Assembly (NCBI GenBank): GCA_900538545.1
Contig: UPYK01000009.1
Span: forward strand, 4,841-68,840
Length of the DNA stretch: 64,000 nt
Direction: 5' to 3'
Origin: an uncultured Eggerthella sp.
GTDB taxonomy: Bacteria; Actinomycetota; Coriobacteriia; Coriobacteriales; Eggerthellaceae
A program made the translations under genes and the position numbers. The notes below the pieces were generated by a model. That model was not told the DNA's origin. It was given only the letters and a program-made list of their open reading frames with translations, and did not search any database. Positions 44,490 to 53,878 of the stretch are shown one piece after another (positions within the stretch are counted from its first letter, which is position 1; each line of letters opens with the position of its first letter).

Positions 44490-46532
44490 ATGGCACGACG
44501 TTCATCCAAAGCACGTAAACACCCAAAGTCGCATCCACAAGGCATCCTTGAAGTTGCACCGCGAGGCTTCGGCTTCGTAAAGACTGCAGAAGGCGAATAC
44601 TTCATTCCCGCAAGTGAACGCAATGGCGCATTCCCTGGGGATCTTGTCTTGGTCGCGCGCATGAGACAACGCGGCGATCGGCAGGCAGGGTATTCTCATG
44701 CACCTGGATACAAACCTTCAGCGCGTGTCGTGAAGATCCTCTCTCGTGCAAATGAGCATATTATCGGACGATATGAAGTTGCTGAGCCCTTCGGGGTGGT
44801 CGTTCCGAGCGATCCTCGCATTCCGCACGATATCTTCACGCTCCGTAAGGACAACCCTTCCATCGAAGATGGCAGTCTGGTCGAAGTGGAGATCGTGAGC
44901 TACCCTTCGCGCAACAACGCGGCAACGGGCAAGGTGGTACGGGTGATCGGCGCGGGCGATTCGAGCAACCTCGAGATTGATCTGATCGTTGCACAGCACA
45001 AGCTCGAGACCGAATTCAGCGACCAGGCGCTCGATGAAGCGGATGCGTGCGTGCTCGATGTTGCAGGCGCCCTTGCGAGCGGGTATCGCGATATTCGCGA
45101 TCGGTTCGTCTTCACGATCGATCCGGTCGACGCGCGCGACTATGACGATGCGCTCTCGGTGGAAGTGGAAGGGGAGCACGTTCACTTAGGTGTTCATATT
45201 GCTGATGTTTCGGGGTATGTGCCCTTCGATTCTGCGCTTGATGGGGAAGCGCGCAGGCGCGGATGCTCGGTCTACCTGGTCGATCGCGTCATACCGATGC
45301 TTCCCGAAGCGCTCTCCAATCAGCTCTGTTCGCTCGTACCTGCGCGTGAGCGCTTGGCGATGTCGGTCGATATCACGTTGCGTAAAAGCGATGGCCAGGT
45401 TCTTGCCTATGAGATATTCCCGAGCGTGATCGCTTCAAATGCTCGCCTTTCCTATGATCAAGCGCAAGCGCTCATCGATTCTGCTCCTTACGCTCTGATC
45501 GATGCCTTCAGGCAGGAAGCAGCACCTTTCGGTGCGGTCGAGCTGGACGATGAAACGGTCCTCCAGCTGGCTGAGAAGATCAAGGCTGCCAAGGCGCTTT
45601 CCGAGCGGCTCTATGAGCGAAGATATGCAGCAGGCTGCATGGAATTCAATCGCGTTGAAGCACGTGCGATCCTCGATGATCAGGGCACGCCTACGGGCAT
45701 CCGCTATCGAAAGCGGACCGAAGCCACCAAGCTCATCGAAGAAGCGATGATCCTCGCTAACCATCTGGTGGCCTCTTGGCTCTCTGAGCGCGGCATGCCG
45801 TGCATCTATCGAACTCATGATGCGCCAGCGCGCGATGCGCTCTTCTCGTTCTATGAGATCCTGCAAGAATTCGATGCCTATCGTGCGATCGATAAGAGTC
45901 TTTTCTGTGCTGGCAATCCTCACGTCTTACAGCAACTTCTCGCAACACCAGTCGACGAACAGACCCATGAATTGGTGAGCATGTTGCTATTGCGCAGCAT
46001 GAAACGCGCCGCCTATTCGGTCGAGGATGCGGGCCATTACGGATTGGCGCTCGAGCAATACTGCCATTTCACCAGTCCTATCAGGCGTTATCCCGATCTT
46101 ATGGTGCACCGTATGGTAAAAGGAGCGTTGCTTAAGAAATCTGCAACCTTCGAAGCGGAGAAGAATTCAAGCGCGTGGATCGCGGATCATTCATCGGAAA
46201 TGGAGCGTGTTGCTGCTAAAGCTGAGCATCAATCGCAGCTCGTGAAGCTCATCGAGTATCTGCAAGGCTTCATCGGAGAGCGTTTCGAGACGCTCATCTA
46301 CAGTGTTTCCACGTTCGGCGCGGTGCTTCGCATGGAGAACACCGTTTTGGGATTCATCCCGATCGAAGAGCTCGGCGATGAGTATTTCTCCTACAACCCT
46401 GAACGCTCGACGCTCACGGGTTCCGATACGGGTATGGTCTATCGGATCGGGCAAAAGCTCGAAGTGGTCTTAGCGGAAGCGGACTGGCACAGTCGCGAGG
46501 TGCGCTTCAAGATGGCGCCACGCTTCGAGTAA
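44490..46532 (+). CDS. rnr: Ribonuclease R / RNB-domain exoribonuclease
   Basis: This 680-aa protein has an N-terminal OB/cold-shock region (GFGFVKTAEGEYFIP), a second cold-shock region, the RNB catalytic domain with TIDPVDARDYDDALSVE near 210, HLGVHIADVSGYV near 230, and HFTSPIRRYPDLMVHR near 530, then a C-terminal S1 domain. It degrades structured RNA 3' to 5' and works with tmRNA/SmpB to destroy defective messages. The S1 domain ends at residue 680 without the long basic tail of E. coli RNase R. smpB lies two genes downstream, the usual linkage. Confidence 0.93.
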   Translation: MARRSSKARKHPKSHPQGILEVAPRGFGFVKTAEGEYFIPASERNGAFPGDLVLVARMRQRGDRQAGYSHAPGYKPSARVVKILSRANEHIIGRYEVAEPFGVVVPSDPRIPHDIFTLRKDNPSIEDGSLVEVEIVSYPSRNNAATGKVVRVIGAGDSSNLEIDLIVAQHKLETEFSDQALDEADACVLDVAGALASGYRDIRDRFVFTIDPVDARDYDDALSVEVEGEHVHLGVHIADVSGYVPFDSALDGEARRRGCSVYLVDRVIPMLPEALSNQLCSLVPARERLAMSVDITLRKSDGQVLAYEIFPSVIASNARLSYDQAQALIDSAPYALIDAFRQEAAPFGAVELDDETVLQLAEKIKAAKALSERLYERRYAAGCMEFNRVEARAILDDQGTPTGIRYRKRTEATKLIEEAMILANHLVASWLSERGMPCIYRTHDAPARDALFSFYEILQEFDAYRAIDKSLFCAGNPHVLQQLLATPVDEQTHELVSMLLLRSMKRAAYSVEDAGHYGLALEQYCHFTSPIRRYPDLMVHRMVKGALLKKSATFEAEKNSSAWIADHSSEMERVAAKAEHQSQLVKLIEYLQGFIGERFETLIYSVSTFGAVLRMENTVLGFIPIEELGDEYFSYNPERSTLTGSDTGMVYRIGQKLEVVLAEADWHSREVRFKMAPRFE

Positions 46533-46569
46533 GATGCGGGATGCTCACCGCGCCCGTTCGAAAGCGCGC

Positions 46570-46575
46570 TATAAT
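46570..46575 (+). promoter_or_regulatory. -10 element upstream of the M42 peptidase gene
   Basis: Perfect TATAAT, 66 bases before the start. No -35 consensus at 16-18 bases upstream. Confidence 0.35.
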
Positions 46576-46640
46576 TGCTTCAATAAAAAGAGCTAACGAG
46601 GTGCGAACGCGCTTCTTCCTATATATGAGAGGAGCCTATC

Positions 46641-47708
46641 ATGGCTAAGGTCGATAAGAAATTCTTGAAGAAGATACTTGAAACCCCTTCGGTCACCGGT
46701 ACGGAGGTGGGTGTTGCAGAGCGGGTGCGCAAGCGGCTCGCGAACGTGGCGGACTCCATCGAAACCAATGTGATGGGTTCGGTCCATGCTACGCTGAAGG
46801 GGAACGGCAAGGCTCCTTCGGTCATGATCGCAGCTCACATGGACGAAGTGGGCCTCATGGTCACCTATATAAGCGAAGAGGGTTTCTTGAGCGTTGCTGC
46901 GGTGGGCGGCGTTGATGCTGCGATACTGCCGGGCATGCGTGTTGATGTCCACACGAAACATGGTACGCTGCGCGGCGTGGTCGGAAGGAAGCCGATCCAT
47001 CTTATCAGCCCTGATGAGCGAAAGAATGTCACCGCGCTCGACGATCTTGTGATCGATCTGGGCATGTCAGCGAAGCACGTGAAGAAAGCGGTCTCCATCG
47101 GTGATGTGATCACCTATGGAGTTGGCTTCGAAGAGTTCGGCGATGGTATGGCGGTCTCGCGTGGCTTCGATGACAAGATGGGTGTCTATATCGCGGTGCG
47201 TGTGCTCGAAGAGCTTGCGAAAGCGGGCGGAGCGCCCGGCGATTACATCTGTGCAGCAACGGTCCAGGAAGAGATCGGGTTGCGTGGCGGAACCACCTCC
47301 GCCTATGGGGTGCACCCCGATATCGCGATCGCGCTCGATGTCACGCATGCTACGGATTATCCTGGCATCGACCCGACGAAGTACGGCAAGCTCGCCTGCG
47401 GTGAAGGTCCGGTCATCGCGCGTGGACCGAATATCAATCCTGTTGTCTTCGATCGCTTGAAGGCAGCCGCTAAAAAGGCGAAGGTTCCCGTTCAGATCGA
47501 AGCTGAACCGCGGGTCACGGGAACCGATGCAGCTGCGATGCAGATCCAGCGTGGCGGAAAGGCAACCGGCCTCGTTTCGGTCGCGTTGCGCTATATGCAT
47601 ACCCCCACCGAGGTCATCGCGCTTAAAGATCTTGAAGCGTGTGTAGAACTTCTGGTGCAGTTCATCCTCGACCTCGATGAAGAGGTCACGTTCGTCCCTG
47701 GTCTGTAG
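46641..47708 (+). CDS. M42-family metallo-aminopeptidase
   Basis: This 355-aa protein has the M42 (glutamyl/TET aminopeptidase) motifs: zinc ligands in AAHMDEVGLMV near 60, SRGFDDKMGVYIA near 175, the catalytic Glu-Glu pair in TVQEEIGLRGG near 210, and DVTHATDYPG near 233. TET peptidases form large dodecameric shells that trim peptides in the cytosol. Gene order rnr-M42-smpB groups protein and RNA turnover functions. smpB starts two bases after the stop. Confidence 0.9.
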   Translation: MAKVDKKFLKKILETPSVTGTEVGVAERVRKRLANVADSIETNVMGSVHATLKGNGKAPSVMIAAHMDEVGLMVTYISEEGFLSVAAVGGVDAAILPGMRVDVHTKHGTLRGVVGRKPIHLISPDERKNVTALDDLVIDLGMSAKHVKKAVSIGDVITYGVGFEEFGDGMAVSRGFDDKMGVYIAVRVLEELAKAGGAPGDYICAATVQEEIGLRGGTTSAYGVHPDIAIALDVTHATDYPGIDPTKYGKLACGEGPVIARGPNINPVVFDRLKAAAKKAKVPVQIEAEPRVTGTDAAAMQIQRGGKATGLVSVALRYMHTPTEVIALKDLEACVELLVQFILDLDEEVTFVPGL

Positions 47709-47710
47709 CC

Positions 47711-48181
47711 ATGTCGCGCGTCGATACGCTCATAGCGAAGAATCGTCGTGCGCTGCACGATTACGAGATCTTGGAAACCTACGAGGCGGGCATCGTGCTC
47801 ACGGGTACCGAGGTGTGCTCGCTTCGTGAGAATAACTGCCAGCTCACGGACTGCTTTGCGCTCGTTCGCAATGGGGAAGTATGGTTGCATAATCTTCATA
47901 TCGCACCCTATTCCCATGGCAATATCGCCAACCCTGACCCTGATCGCGTGCGCAAGCTCTTGCTCCATCGCAATCAGATCCGCGATCTTGTGCGAAAGAC
48001 CCAGGAGAAGGGTATGGCACTTGTGCCGCTCAAGATCTATTTCGATAAGAATTCACGCGTGAAGATCGAGTTGGCGGTCGCACGAGGCAAGAAGCTCTAC
48101 GATAAACGTGCAGCGATGGCCGAGCGCGATTCGAAACGCGAGATCGATCGGGCGCTCAAAGCGCGCAATCGTTCGTATTAG
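47711..48181 (+). CDS. smpB: SsrA-binding protein SmpB
   Basis: This 156-aa protein has the SmpB signature FALVRNGEVWLHNLHI with HGNIANPDP, the KRLLHR-like KLLLHRNQI, and a basic C-terminal tail (KREIDRALKARNR). It binds tmRNA and helps rescue stalled ribosomes. It is co-transcribed with the M42 peptidase gene; the tmRNA gene itself is not in the following 1.1 kb. Confidence 0.96.
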   Translation: MSRVDTLIAKNRRALHDYEILETYEAGIVLTGTEVCSLRENNCQLTDCFALVRNGEVWLHNLHIAPYSHGNIANPDPDRVRKLLLHRNQIRDLVRKTQEKGMALVPLKIYFDKNSRVKIELAVARGKKLYDKRAAMAERDSKREIDRALKARNRSY

Positions 48182-48195
48182 GAAAGGATGCCGTT

Positions 48196-48666
48196 ATGAA
48201 TGAAGCGGTCAAGACCATGATCGAGCGCCTTCATGCTCGATTGGACGATCTTTCGGTTGTGGTAGATGGCGTTCCGTATGAACTTGCGGGCTATGACAAG
48301 AAGCTCGATAAGATCGATGACCAGATCTATCTCATCGAATGTGAGATCGAGAAGAAGACCGCCAAAAGCGTTCCGCTCGAACCCGTGAGCGAAGCAGAGT
48401 CGGCTGCGTTCGATAATGCAACGCAAGCAAAGGACCCCAAGCGCACCGCAGCAGCTTCGAGCTCTGTATCTGAGTCTGAAGAAGGGGTGGACGAGAAGAA
48501 GGAAGAGGGATTCCTTACCGATTCCGCGAAAGAGACGATCGCGGGAGCAACGAAGAAGCTCAACTCCTTCTACAAGGAGGGTAAGGAGGTCATGGGCGAG
48601 TTCTCTGAGGCCTTTGGCGATATCAAAGATGCGCTCCCAGGCAATCCTTTCAAGAAGCGTCGTTAG
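48196..48666 (+). CDS. Hypothetical protein with Ser/Glu-rich linker
   Basis: This 156-aa protein has a helical N-terminal part (~1-55, alternating charged residues), a low-complexity Ser/Glu/Lys/Ala linker (~65-105), and a helical C-terminal part ending in a basic KKRR. No signal peptide or membrane helix is visible. It begins 14 bases after smpB with a GAAAGGA site, so it shares that transcript, and it ends before a strong hairpin. The family is not recognised. Confidence 0.65.
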   Translation: MNEAVKTMIERLHARLDDLSVVVDGVPYELAGYDKKLDKIDDQIYLIECEIEKKTAKSVPLEPVSEAESAAFDNATQAKDPKRTAAASSSVSESEEGVDEKKEEGFLTDSAKETIAGATKKLNSFYKEGKEVMGEFSEAFGDIKDALPGNPFKKRR

Positions 48667-48761
48667 TGCGTAGCTAGGGGAGCAGGACGAGAAGCGTCCA
48701 AAGCGAACCTAGAAGCGTTCATGTTGAACCTACAGGCGCTCATGCAGTTAGGTGTTAAAGA

Positions 48762-48799
48762 AAGAGGAGGTCACCGACGTGTGTCGATGACCTCCTCTT
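48762..48799. terminator. Bidirectional terminator between convergent genes
   Basis: A long hairpin with 12-base arms AAGAGGAGGTCA and TGACCTCCTCTT contains an inner CGAC-GTGT-GTCG stem. T-rich sequence lies on both sides. It separates the plus-strand smpB operon from the minus-strand gene at 48837-49022. Confidence 0.8.
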
Positions 48800-48836
48800 G
48801 TTTCGCAAGTAGTGCGAAGCGATCGATCTGAGAAGG

Positions 48837-49022
48837 CTATTTAGCCTCACGCATGGCCTCATCGAATTCGCCAGCGGTCTCAGCAGCTGCCGCAGCTGCG
48901 CCTTCATCGCCCATGGCGTCGAAGTCTTCAACGGCGGTTTCTGCTTCAGCGCGAATATCGTACTCGAGCTTTTCGAGGTCTGCGCGTGCGATGCGATCTT
49001 TTTCTTCATTTGAGATATCCAT
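48837..49022 (-). CDS. Small acidic Ala/Glu-rich hypothetical protein
   Basis: This 61-aa protein is very acidic, with a helical charged N-terminal half, a run of six alanines in the middle and EFDEAMREAK at the end. It has no cysteines and no membrane helix. The ATG at 49022 has a strong GGGAGG site nine bases upstream; an in-frame GTG at 49031 overlaps that site and is less likely. It lacks the C-terminal Gly-Gly-Gln/Glu of the prokaryotic ubiquitin-like protein Pup, so that idea is rejected. It is the only minus-strand gene in the core half of the window. Confidence 0.6.
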   Translation of the reverse strand: MDISNEEKDRIARADLEKLEYDIRAEAETAVEDFDAMGDEGAAAAAAETAGEFDEAMREAK

Positions 49023-49182
49023 GGTGAACACCCTCCCTTAAGTGGTTCTTTTGATACTTCTATTGTAGTAATACGCACGTGAAATGCGATTACCGCAGGG
49101 TGACCGTTTCTTTTCGTCTTGGCTACAGCCTTCCGTAGGACGCCGGATAGTTCACTTAGGCGAAAAAATGCTCGTTTTCATC

Positions 49183-49211
49183 TTGGGTGCTCCTTTTACC
49201 TGTGGTATAGT
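49183..49211 (+). promoter_or_regulatory. Promoter of rpmB
   Basis: TTGGGT (49183-49188) and TATAGT (49206-49211) are spaced by 17 bases. Both elements match the consensus at four or five positions. A 72-base leader precedes the L28 start. Confidence 0.65.
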
Positions 49212-49283
49212 GCTAGGGCTTGTTTGAAACATACGGCATAAACATGCCTGTGAACATTGAACGATAAATGGAGTTGATCAAGA

Positions 49284-49472
49284 ATGTCCAAAGTATGTGA
49301 GATCTGCGGTAAAGCACCGAGCGCTGGTCGTAATGTCAGCCATTCTCATCGTGTTACCAATCGTACCTTCCGTCCGAACATCCAGAAGGTCACGATCAAA
49401 CTCAATGGCAAGGTCAAGCGTGCGAACGTTTGCACGAAGTGCCTCAAAGCAGGTAACGTCGAGCGCGCATAA
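49284..49472 (+). CDS. rpmB: 50S ribosomal protein L28 (zinc-ribbon form)
   Basis: This 62-aa protein shows CEICGKAP at the N-terminus and VCTKCLKAG near the C-terminus, giving a four-cysteine zinc ribbon, and the family block SHSHRVTNRTFRPNIQ. It is monocistronic between its own promoter and a terminator at 49496-49525. Confidence 0.97.
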   Translation: MSKVCEICGKAPSAGRNVSHSHRVTNRTFRPNIQKVTIKLNGKVKRANVCTKCLKAGNVERA

Positions 49473-49495
49473 CAGCCATTCTCGTCCTGTTCTCG

Positions 49496-49525
49496 AAGAC
49501 CACTCATGATGGGTGGTCTTTTTTG
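49496..49525 (+). terminator. Rho-independent terminator after rpmB
   Basis: Arms AAGACCACTC and GGGTGGTCTT (one T-G pair) around ATGAT are followed by a T tract. Confidence 0.85.
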
Positions 49526-49592
49526 TGTAAAATGAAGCTCTAGCCCTAACTGGCGTGGTCATTCCTGGCCATTGCCTATCGAAAGGAGCGCT

Positions 49593-49937
49593 ATGAATAC
49601 CGATATTCCTGGAGACCTGATCGTCTCTGAAGAGGTTCTGGCAGATATCGCTGGACATGCTGCTCTCCAGTGCTATGGCGTGGTTGGCATGGCTCAACCA
49701 GCTGCCGCTAATGGTCTTGCGAAATTCCTTCCCCAGTCTCCCTTGCGCAAGGGTGTCATCGTCTCAGTGGACGAAGATGGGGTGCTCATCAGTCTCTATG
49801 TCGTTCTCGAGCATGGGGTCAATATCAATGTCGTATCGACCAATCTCGTCGATCAGGTTACCTTCGCACTTGAAGAATTCGTTCAAGCCCCGCTCAAGGG
49901 AATCGATGTGCACGTACAGGGAATCAAAGTTCGTTAG
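49593..49937 (+). CDS. Asp23/Gls24 family protein
   Basis: This 114-aa protein has the Asp23 fold pattern: ISEEVLADIAGHAALQCYGVVGM-type start (here VSEEVLADIAG), two hydrophobic strands (VLISLYVVLEHG) and INVVSTNLVDQV. Members anchor at the membrane or are small regulators of envelope stress. The Asp23-FakA-RecG order is the classical one in Firmicutes and Actinobacteria. The ATG at 49593 has AAAGGAG; the upstream frame start is not used. Confidence 0.88.
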   Translation: MNTDIPGDLIVSEEVLADIAGHAALQCYGVVGMAQPAAANGLAKFLPQSPLRKGVIVSVDEDGVLISLYVVLEHGVNINVVSTNLVDQVTFALEEFVQAPLKGIDVHVQGIKVR

Positions 49938-49982
49938 AGCTATTCGCTCGAAGCTGAATCGCTCACACGAGGAGTCATTTGA

Positions 49983-51611
49983 ATGAGTAATTACAGTTCC
50001 AATGATGTGGCAAACGCCATCGCTGCTGCTGCAAAAGCTTTGGATGCACGCAAGGATGAGATCAATCGACTGAACGTTTTCCCCGTGCCAGATGGCGATA
50101 CGGGAACGAACATGTCGCTCACGCTTGCCATGGTCGTGGAAAACCTTGCCGCGTTGCCGATCGGCGCTTCGAATGCCGACAAGCGTCGCGCTATCACCAC
50201 TGGTGCGCTCATGGGTGCACGTGGCAATTCCGGTGTCATCACCTCGCAGATCCTGCGCGGTCTGTGCGAAGGCTTCGATGGCCATGAAGATTTCGATATC
50301 GATGCGATCGGCGATGCCTTCGCTAAGGCGGTCGAAGTCGCGTTCAATGCGGTACGCAAGCCAGTTGAAGGCACGATCCTCACGGTGCTGCGCGATACGG
50401 CGGAAGAGGCCCGCCCCGCGAAGAAGAATCGCCCAAGCCTTGAAGAGTATCTGCAGAATATCGTGAACGCTGCGTATGCTTCCGTTCAGCGCACGCCCGA
50501 TCTGCTTCCCGTTTTGAAGGAAAACGGTGTGGTTGACGCGGGTGGCTATGGCCTTGCGATCTTCTTCGACTCGTTTGTTGCTGCTCTTACGGGCCGTACC
50601 GAAGCGCTCGTCGATGAGATGGCGTTCGCGCGTACGGCTGCTCCAAAGGCAGAGATCGAGCAGATCAACGACTGGGAAGGTTCGAATTACACCTACTGCA
50701 ACGAATTCCTCGTCCACACGGACGATCTCGATCAAGACGCAGCGCTCGACTTCCTCCAGACGATGGGCGATTGCGAGTTGTGCGTCGGCAACGCGCCGGT
50801 CTATAAGGTGCATGTCCACTCGAACACGCCAAACAAGGTGCTCGAGTACTTCCTCGATCGCGGTGCGGTCTCCGAAGTCCATATCCACAACATGAAGCTC
50901 CAAAGTGCAGCCCGTAGTGCTTCGCTTGAAGAAGATCAGGCCCAGGAGCGCAAGCCTATCGGTCTTGTTGCGGTCTGCGCAGGTTCAGGCAATGCTGCTA
51001 TCCTTGAGAGCCTTGGTGTTGATGTGGTCGTTTCTGGTGGTCAAACCATGAATCCTTCCACGAAGGAATTGCTCGATGCGGTCAACCGCGTCAATGCTGA
51101 TGCGGTCATCATCCTCCCTAACAACAAGAACATCATCATGGCTTCTCAGAGCTGTGCTGATGTTTCCGAAAAGCCCTGTGCGGTCGTCCCAACGACGAGC
51201 GTGCCTGAGGCATTCTCCGCCCTGTTCGTTTTCGACGAGAACGCTTCGCTTGAAGACAATGTCGAAGAGATGACCGAAGTAGCAGGTGAAGTGAAGACGG
51301 GCGAGGTAACGTGCGCGATCAAAGACGCGAAGGATGCTCACGGCAACCCCATCAAAGAGGGCGATACGATCGGCATCGCGGATGGTTCGATCGAAGTGGT
51401 GAGCGATAGCGTAGTCGATGCAACGCTTGGAATCTTGGCTGCCATGGAAGCCGAAGATGCCGATACGCTCACGATCCTTGCAGGTGAAGACCTTTCGCAA
51501 GAAGCGTTCGATTCGATCGTCGAGCGCATCGAAGAGGCGTATGAAGACATCGAGATCGACCCGCATCGTGGCGAGCAGCCGCTCTATCCGATCATCCTTT
51601 CGCTCGAATAA
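49983..51611 (+). CDS. fakA: DhaL-domain fatty acid kinase-like protein (FakA/YloV family)
   Basis: This 542-aa protein has an N-terminal DhaL kinase domain with NVFPVPDGDTGTNMSLT near 22-38 and MGARGNSGVITSQILRG near 77-93, then a middle linking domain (DLLPVLKENGVVDAGGYG) and a FakA-type C-terminal domain (VAVCAGSGNAAILESLG, LPNNKNI). FakA phosphorylates exogenous fatty acids bound to DegV/FakB proteins; PlsX, encoded downstream in this window, uses the acyl-phosphate. recG starts 10 bases after the stop. Confidence 0.9.
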   Translation: MSNYSSNDVANAIAAAAKALDARKDEINRLNVFPVPDGDTGTNMSLTLAMVVENLAALPIGASNADKRRAITTGALMGARGNSGVITSQILRGLCEGFDGHEDFDIDAIGDAFAKAVEVAFNAVRKPVEGTILTVLRDTAEEARPAKKNRPSLEEYLQNIVNAAYASVQRTPDLLPVLKENGVVDAGGYGLAIFFDSFVAALTGRTEALVDEMAFARTAAPKAEIEQINDWEGSNYTYCNEFLVHTDDLDQDAALDFLQTMGDCELCVGNAPVYKVHVHSNTPNKVLEYFLDRGAVSEVHIHNMKLQSAARSASLEEDQAQERKPIGLVAVCAGSGNAAILESLGVDVVVSGGQTMNPSTKELLDAVNRVNADAVIILPNNKNIIMASQSCADVSEKPCAVVPTTSVPEAFSALFVFDENASLEDNVEEMTEVAGEVKTGEVTCAIKDAKDAHGNPIKEGDTIGIADGSIEVVSDSVVDATLGILAAMEAEDADTLTILAGEDLSQEAFDSIVERIEEAYEDIEIDPHRGEQPLYPIILSLE

Positions 51612-51620
51612 GAGGGTAAC

Positions 51621-53861
51621 GTGCGCGAGGGCATAGCATCTTCCCAAACGAAAAAGGCGGCTCAGAAACGAGGTTCTGACCGCCTTTCTGCTACTTTGCG
51701 CTTCGATGGACCTGTTGAGGCTGTTTCTCAGGTAAGCCCTCAGCGCGCGCGTGCATTATCAGTGCGTGGGATCGAAGTGGTGCGCGACCTGCTCGATCGG
51801 TTTCCCCGTCGCTACCTCGACATGTCTCAGATGGTCACTATCGCGCAGGCGATCATCGGGCTTTCTTGCACGCTCGTTGCGCGCATCTATGAAACAAAGG
51901 TGAAGAAGCCTCGTCGCAATCTGAACATCCTTGAGATCACCCTTCTCGACAGCACGGGCACGCTTATCGTGACCTGCTTCAATCAGCCTTGGCTTGCGGA
52001 TAAGCTGCATAAGGACGACCTGGTGAGCGTATCGGGCACGATCGAATTCAACTATGGGTTCAAGCGTATGACGAACCCTATAATCACCCGTCTTGAAGAA
52101 GCAGGGGAGGCGCATGGCATCATCCAAGCCTTCCACGGATCGATCAATAAGCTCAGCCCGTCGATCGTAAAGCGCATGATCGCTCACGCGCTCGAGGAAG
52201 TGCGCGGCCTCTATGATCCCTTGCCGCTCTCACTGCGTGAGCGCTACCGACTTTGTTCGCGCTATCAGGCCTATCGTGCGATCCATTTCCCTGAGAGCAT
52301 CGAAGAGGTGGACATGGCACGCAGGCGCTTGCTCTATGAGGAATTGTTCTTCCTCGAGCTCCAGCTCATCACCGAACAGCGCGAACATGCTCTACAGTTT
52401 CCTGGTTTCGAACAGGGCGCAGATGAAGCGCTCGTAAGCGAGCTTGCGCATGTGCTGCCCTTCGAGCTTACTAACGAGCAGGCGGGTGCTCGCGACGAGA
52501 TCTGGGCGGACATGGCTGCTCCCAAGGCGATGGACCGCTTGCTCTTAGGAGATGTGGGTACGGGCAAGACGATCGTGGCATTCTGCGCGCTGGTCTGCGC
52601 GGCGCGTAACGCTCATCAGGCGGTTATGGTCGGTCCTACCGAGATCTTGGTGAAGCAGTATGCGCGCTCGCTCGGTCCGCTCCTCGATCGACTGGGCGTA
52701 TCGTGGTGCCTGCTCACGTCAACGACTCCAACAGATGAGAAGGAACGCTCTCTCCAAGCGCTTGCAGAGGGGCAGGTTTCGATCTGTTTCGGCACCCATG
52801 CGGTATTCGAGCCTTCGGTGCAGTTTGCCGATTGCTCGTTTATATGCTTCGATGAGCAGCAACGCTTCGGCGTCGAACAGCGCGAAGCGCTTTTGGCGAA
52901 AGCTCCTGGTGCCGATGTTCTCTCGATGAGCGCAACACCTATCCCGCGTTCGCTTGCCCTTGCGCTCTATGGCACGACGGCGATTAGCTATCTGCGCAAA
53001 CCACCGCAGATCAAGAGCTCCCGCACTACTACGGTGCTCCCTTTCACTGAAGAGGGAGTGGCATACGATGCGGTGCGCGCGGCCCTTGCACGTGGCGAGC
53101 AGGCTTATGTGGTCTGCCCGCTCATCGGTATCCCCACCAAGGATCTGCTTGCGAGCGATGAAGAGGAGAGCGAAGATGAGCAGATCGAATATGCGCTCGT
53201 CGAATTCGGTCTCGAATCCGATGCTTTCAACACCGAAACCGCAGGTAATGGGCAAGCTTCTCGTTTCACGGCTGCCGAGCAACATGCCGAGATCCTTCAG
53301 GGCCAAGTGTTTCCTTCAGCGCGCGTGGCTCTTCTTCATGGACGGCTTGCCGCTGAAGAGAAGAGCGCGATCATGGAAGCGTTCCGCGCAGGAGAGATCG
53401 ATGTGCTCGTTTCGACCACGATCATCGAAGTGGGCATCGATGTTCCCAATGCCACGGTCATGATCATCGAAGATGCCGACCGTTTCGGTCTTGCGCAGCT
53501 TCATCAATTGCGTGGCCGTGTAGGACGTGGCGAAAAGCCCGGGGCTGTCTATCTCGTCACGCGTTCGAAGGCGCCGGCGGCACTTGAGCGTTTGCGTGCG
53601 ATGGAGGTGACCGAAGATGGCTTCGAGCTTTCCGAGATCGATCTTGCTCAGCGCAAAGAAGGCGACGTGTTCGGCGCACGTCAGCACGGGCAGGCGGCGC
53701 TTCGTTTGGTGAATGTGGTGCGCGATCGCGCTGTCATCGAAGCGGCGTATCAAGATGCCTACGATATCATCTACAACGATACGCTTAGCGAAGCTGAGCG
53801 GGCGATCCTCGAGCGCGAACGTTCGATGGTTGCCTGCCGTTTGAACAAAGAACGCAACTGA
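51621..53861 (+). CDS. recG: ATP-dependent DNA helicase RecG
   Basis: This 746-aa protein has an N-terminal OB wedge domain (~50-180), Walker A LLLGDVGTGKTIVAF near 310, the DExH-like box as FDEQQRFGVEQRE near 410 (the usual RecG form is DEQHRFG), SATPIPRSLAL near 440, STTIIEVGIDVPNAT near 600, and QLHQLRGRVGRG near 625. It reverses stalled forks and processes Holliday junctions. The start is GTG with AGAGGG upstream. Unlike most genes here it ends in TGA. Confidence 0.94.
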   Translation: MREGIASSQTKKAAQKRGSDRLSATLRFDGPVEAVSQVSPQRARALSVRGIEVVRDLLDRFPRRYLDMSQMVTIAQAIIGLSCTLVARIYETKVKKPRRNLNILEITLLDSTGTLIVTCFNQPWLADKLHKDDLVSVSGTIEFNYGFKRMTNPIITRLEEAGEAHGIIQAFHGSINKLSPSIVKRMIAHALEEVRGLYDPLPLSLRERYRLCSRYQAYRAIHFPESIEEVDMARRRLLYEELFFLELQLITEQREHALQFPGFEQGADEALVSELAHVLPFELTNEQAGARDEIWADMAAPKAMDRLLLGDVGTGKTIVAFCALVCAARNAHQAVMVGPTEILVKQYARSLGPLLDRLGVSWCLLTSTTPTDEKERSLQALAEGQVSICFGTHAVFEPSVQFADCSFICFDEQQRFGVEQREALLAKAPGADVLSMSATPIPRSLALALYGTTAISYLRKPPQIKSSRTTTVLPFTEEGVAYDAVRAALARGEQAYVVCPLIGIPTKDLLASDEEESEDEQIEYALVEFGLESDAFNTETAGNGQASRFTAAEQHAEILQGQVFPSARVALLHGRLAAEEKSAIMEAFRAGEIDVLVSTTIIEVGIDVPNATVMIIEDADRFGLAQLHQLRGRVGRGEKPGAVYLVTRSKAPAALERLRAMEVTEDGFELSEIDLAQRKEGDVFGARQHGQAALRLVNVVRDRAVIEAAYQDAYDIIYNDTLSEAERAILERERSMVACRLNKERN

Positions 53862-53878
53862 ATACATGAGAGAGAGCC

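Noticed and set aside
48667..48760. Short repeats (AAGCGT/GAACCTA units) after the smpB operon as a CRISPR-like array
   Set aside because: Only two or three imperfect short copies with irregular spacing and no cas genes.
48837..49022. Pup-like tagging protein
   Set aside because: No C-terminal Gly-Gly-Gln/Glu; ends EAK.
49764..50903. 379-codon minus-strand frame opposite the FakA-like gene
   Set aside because: Shadow frame; DhaL motifs on the plus strand decide the matter.
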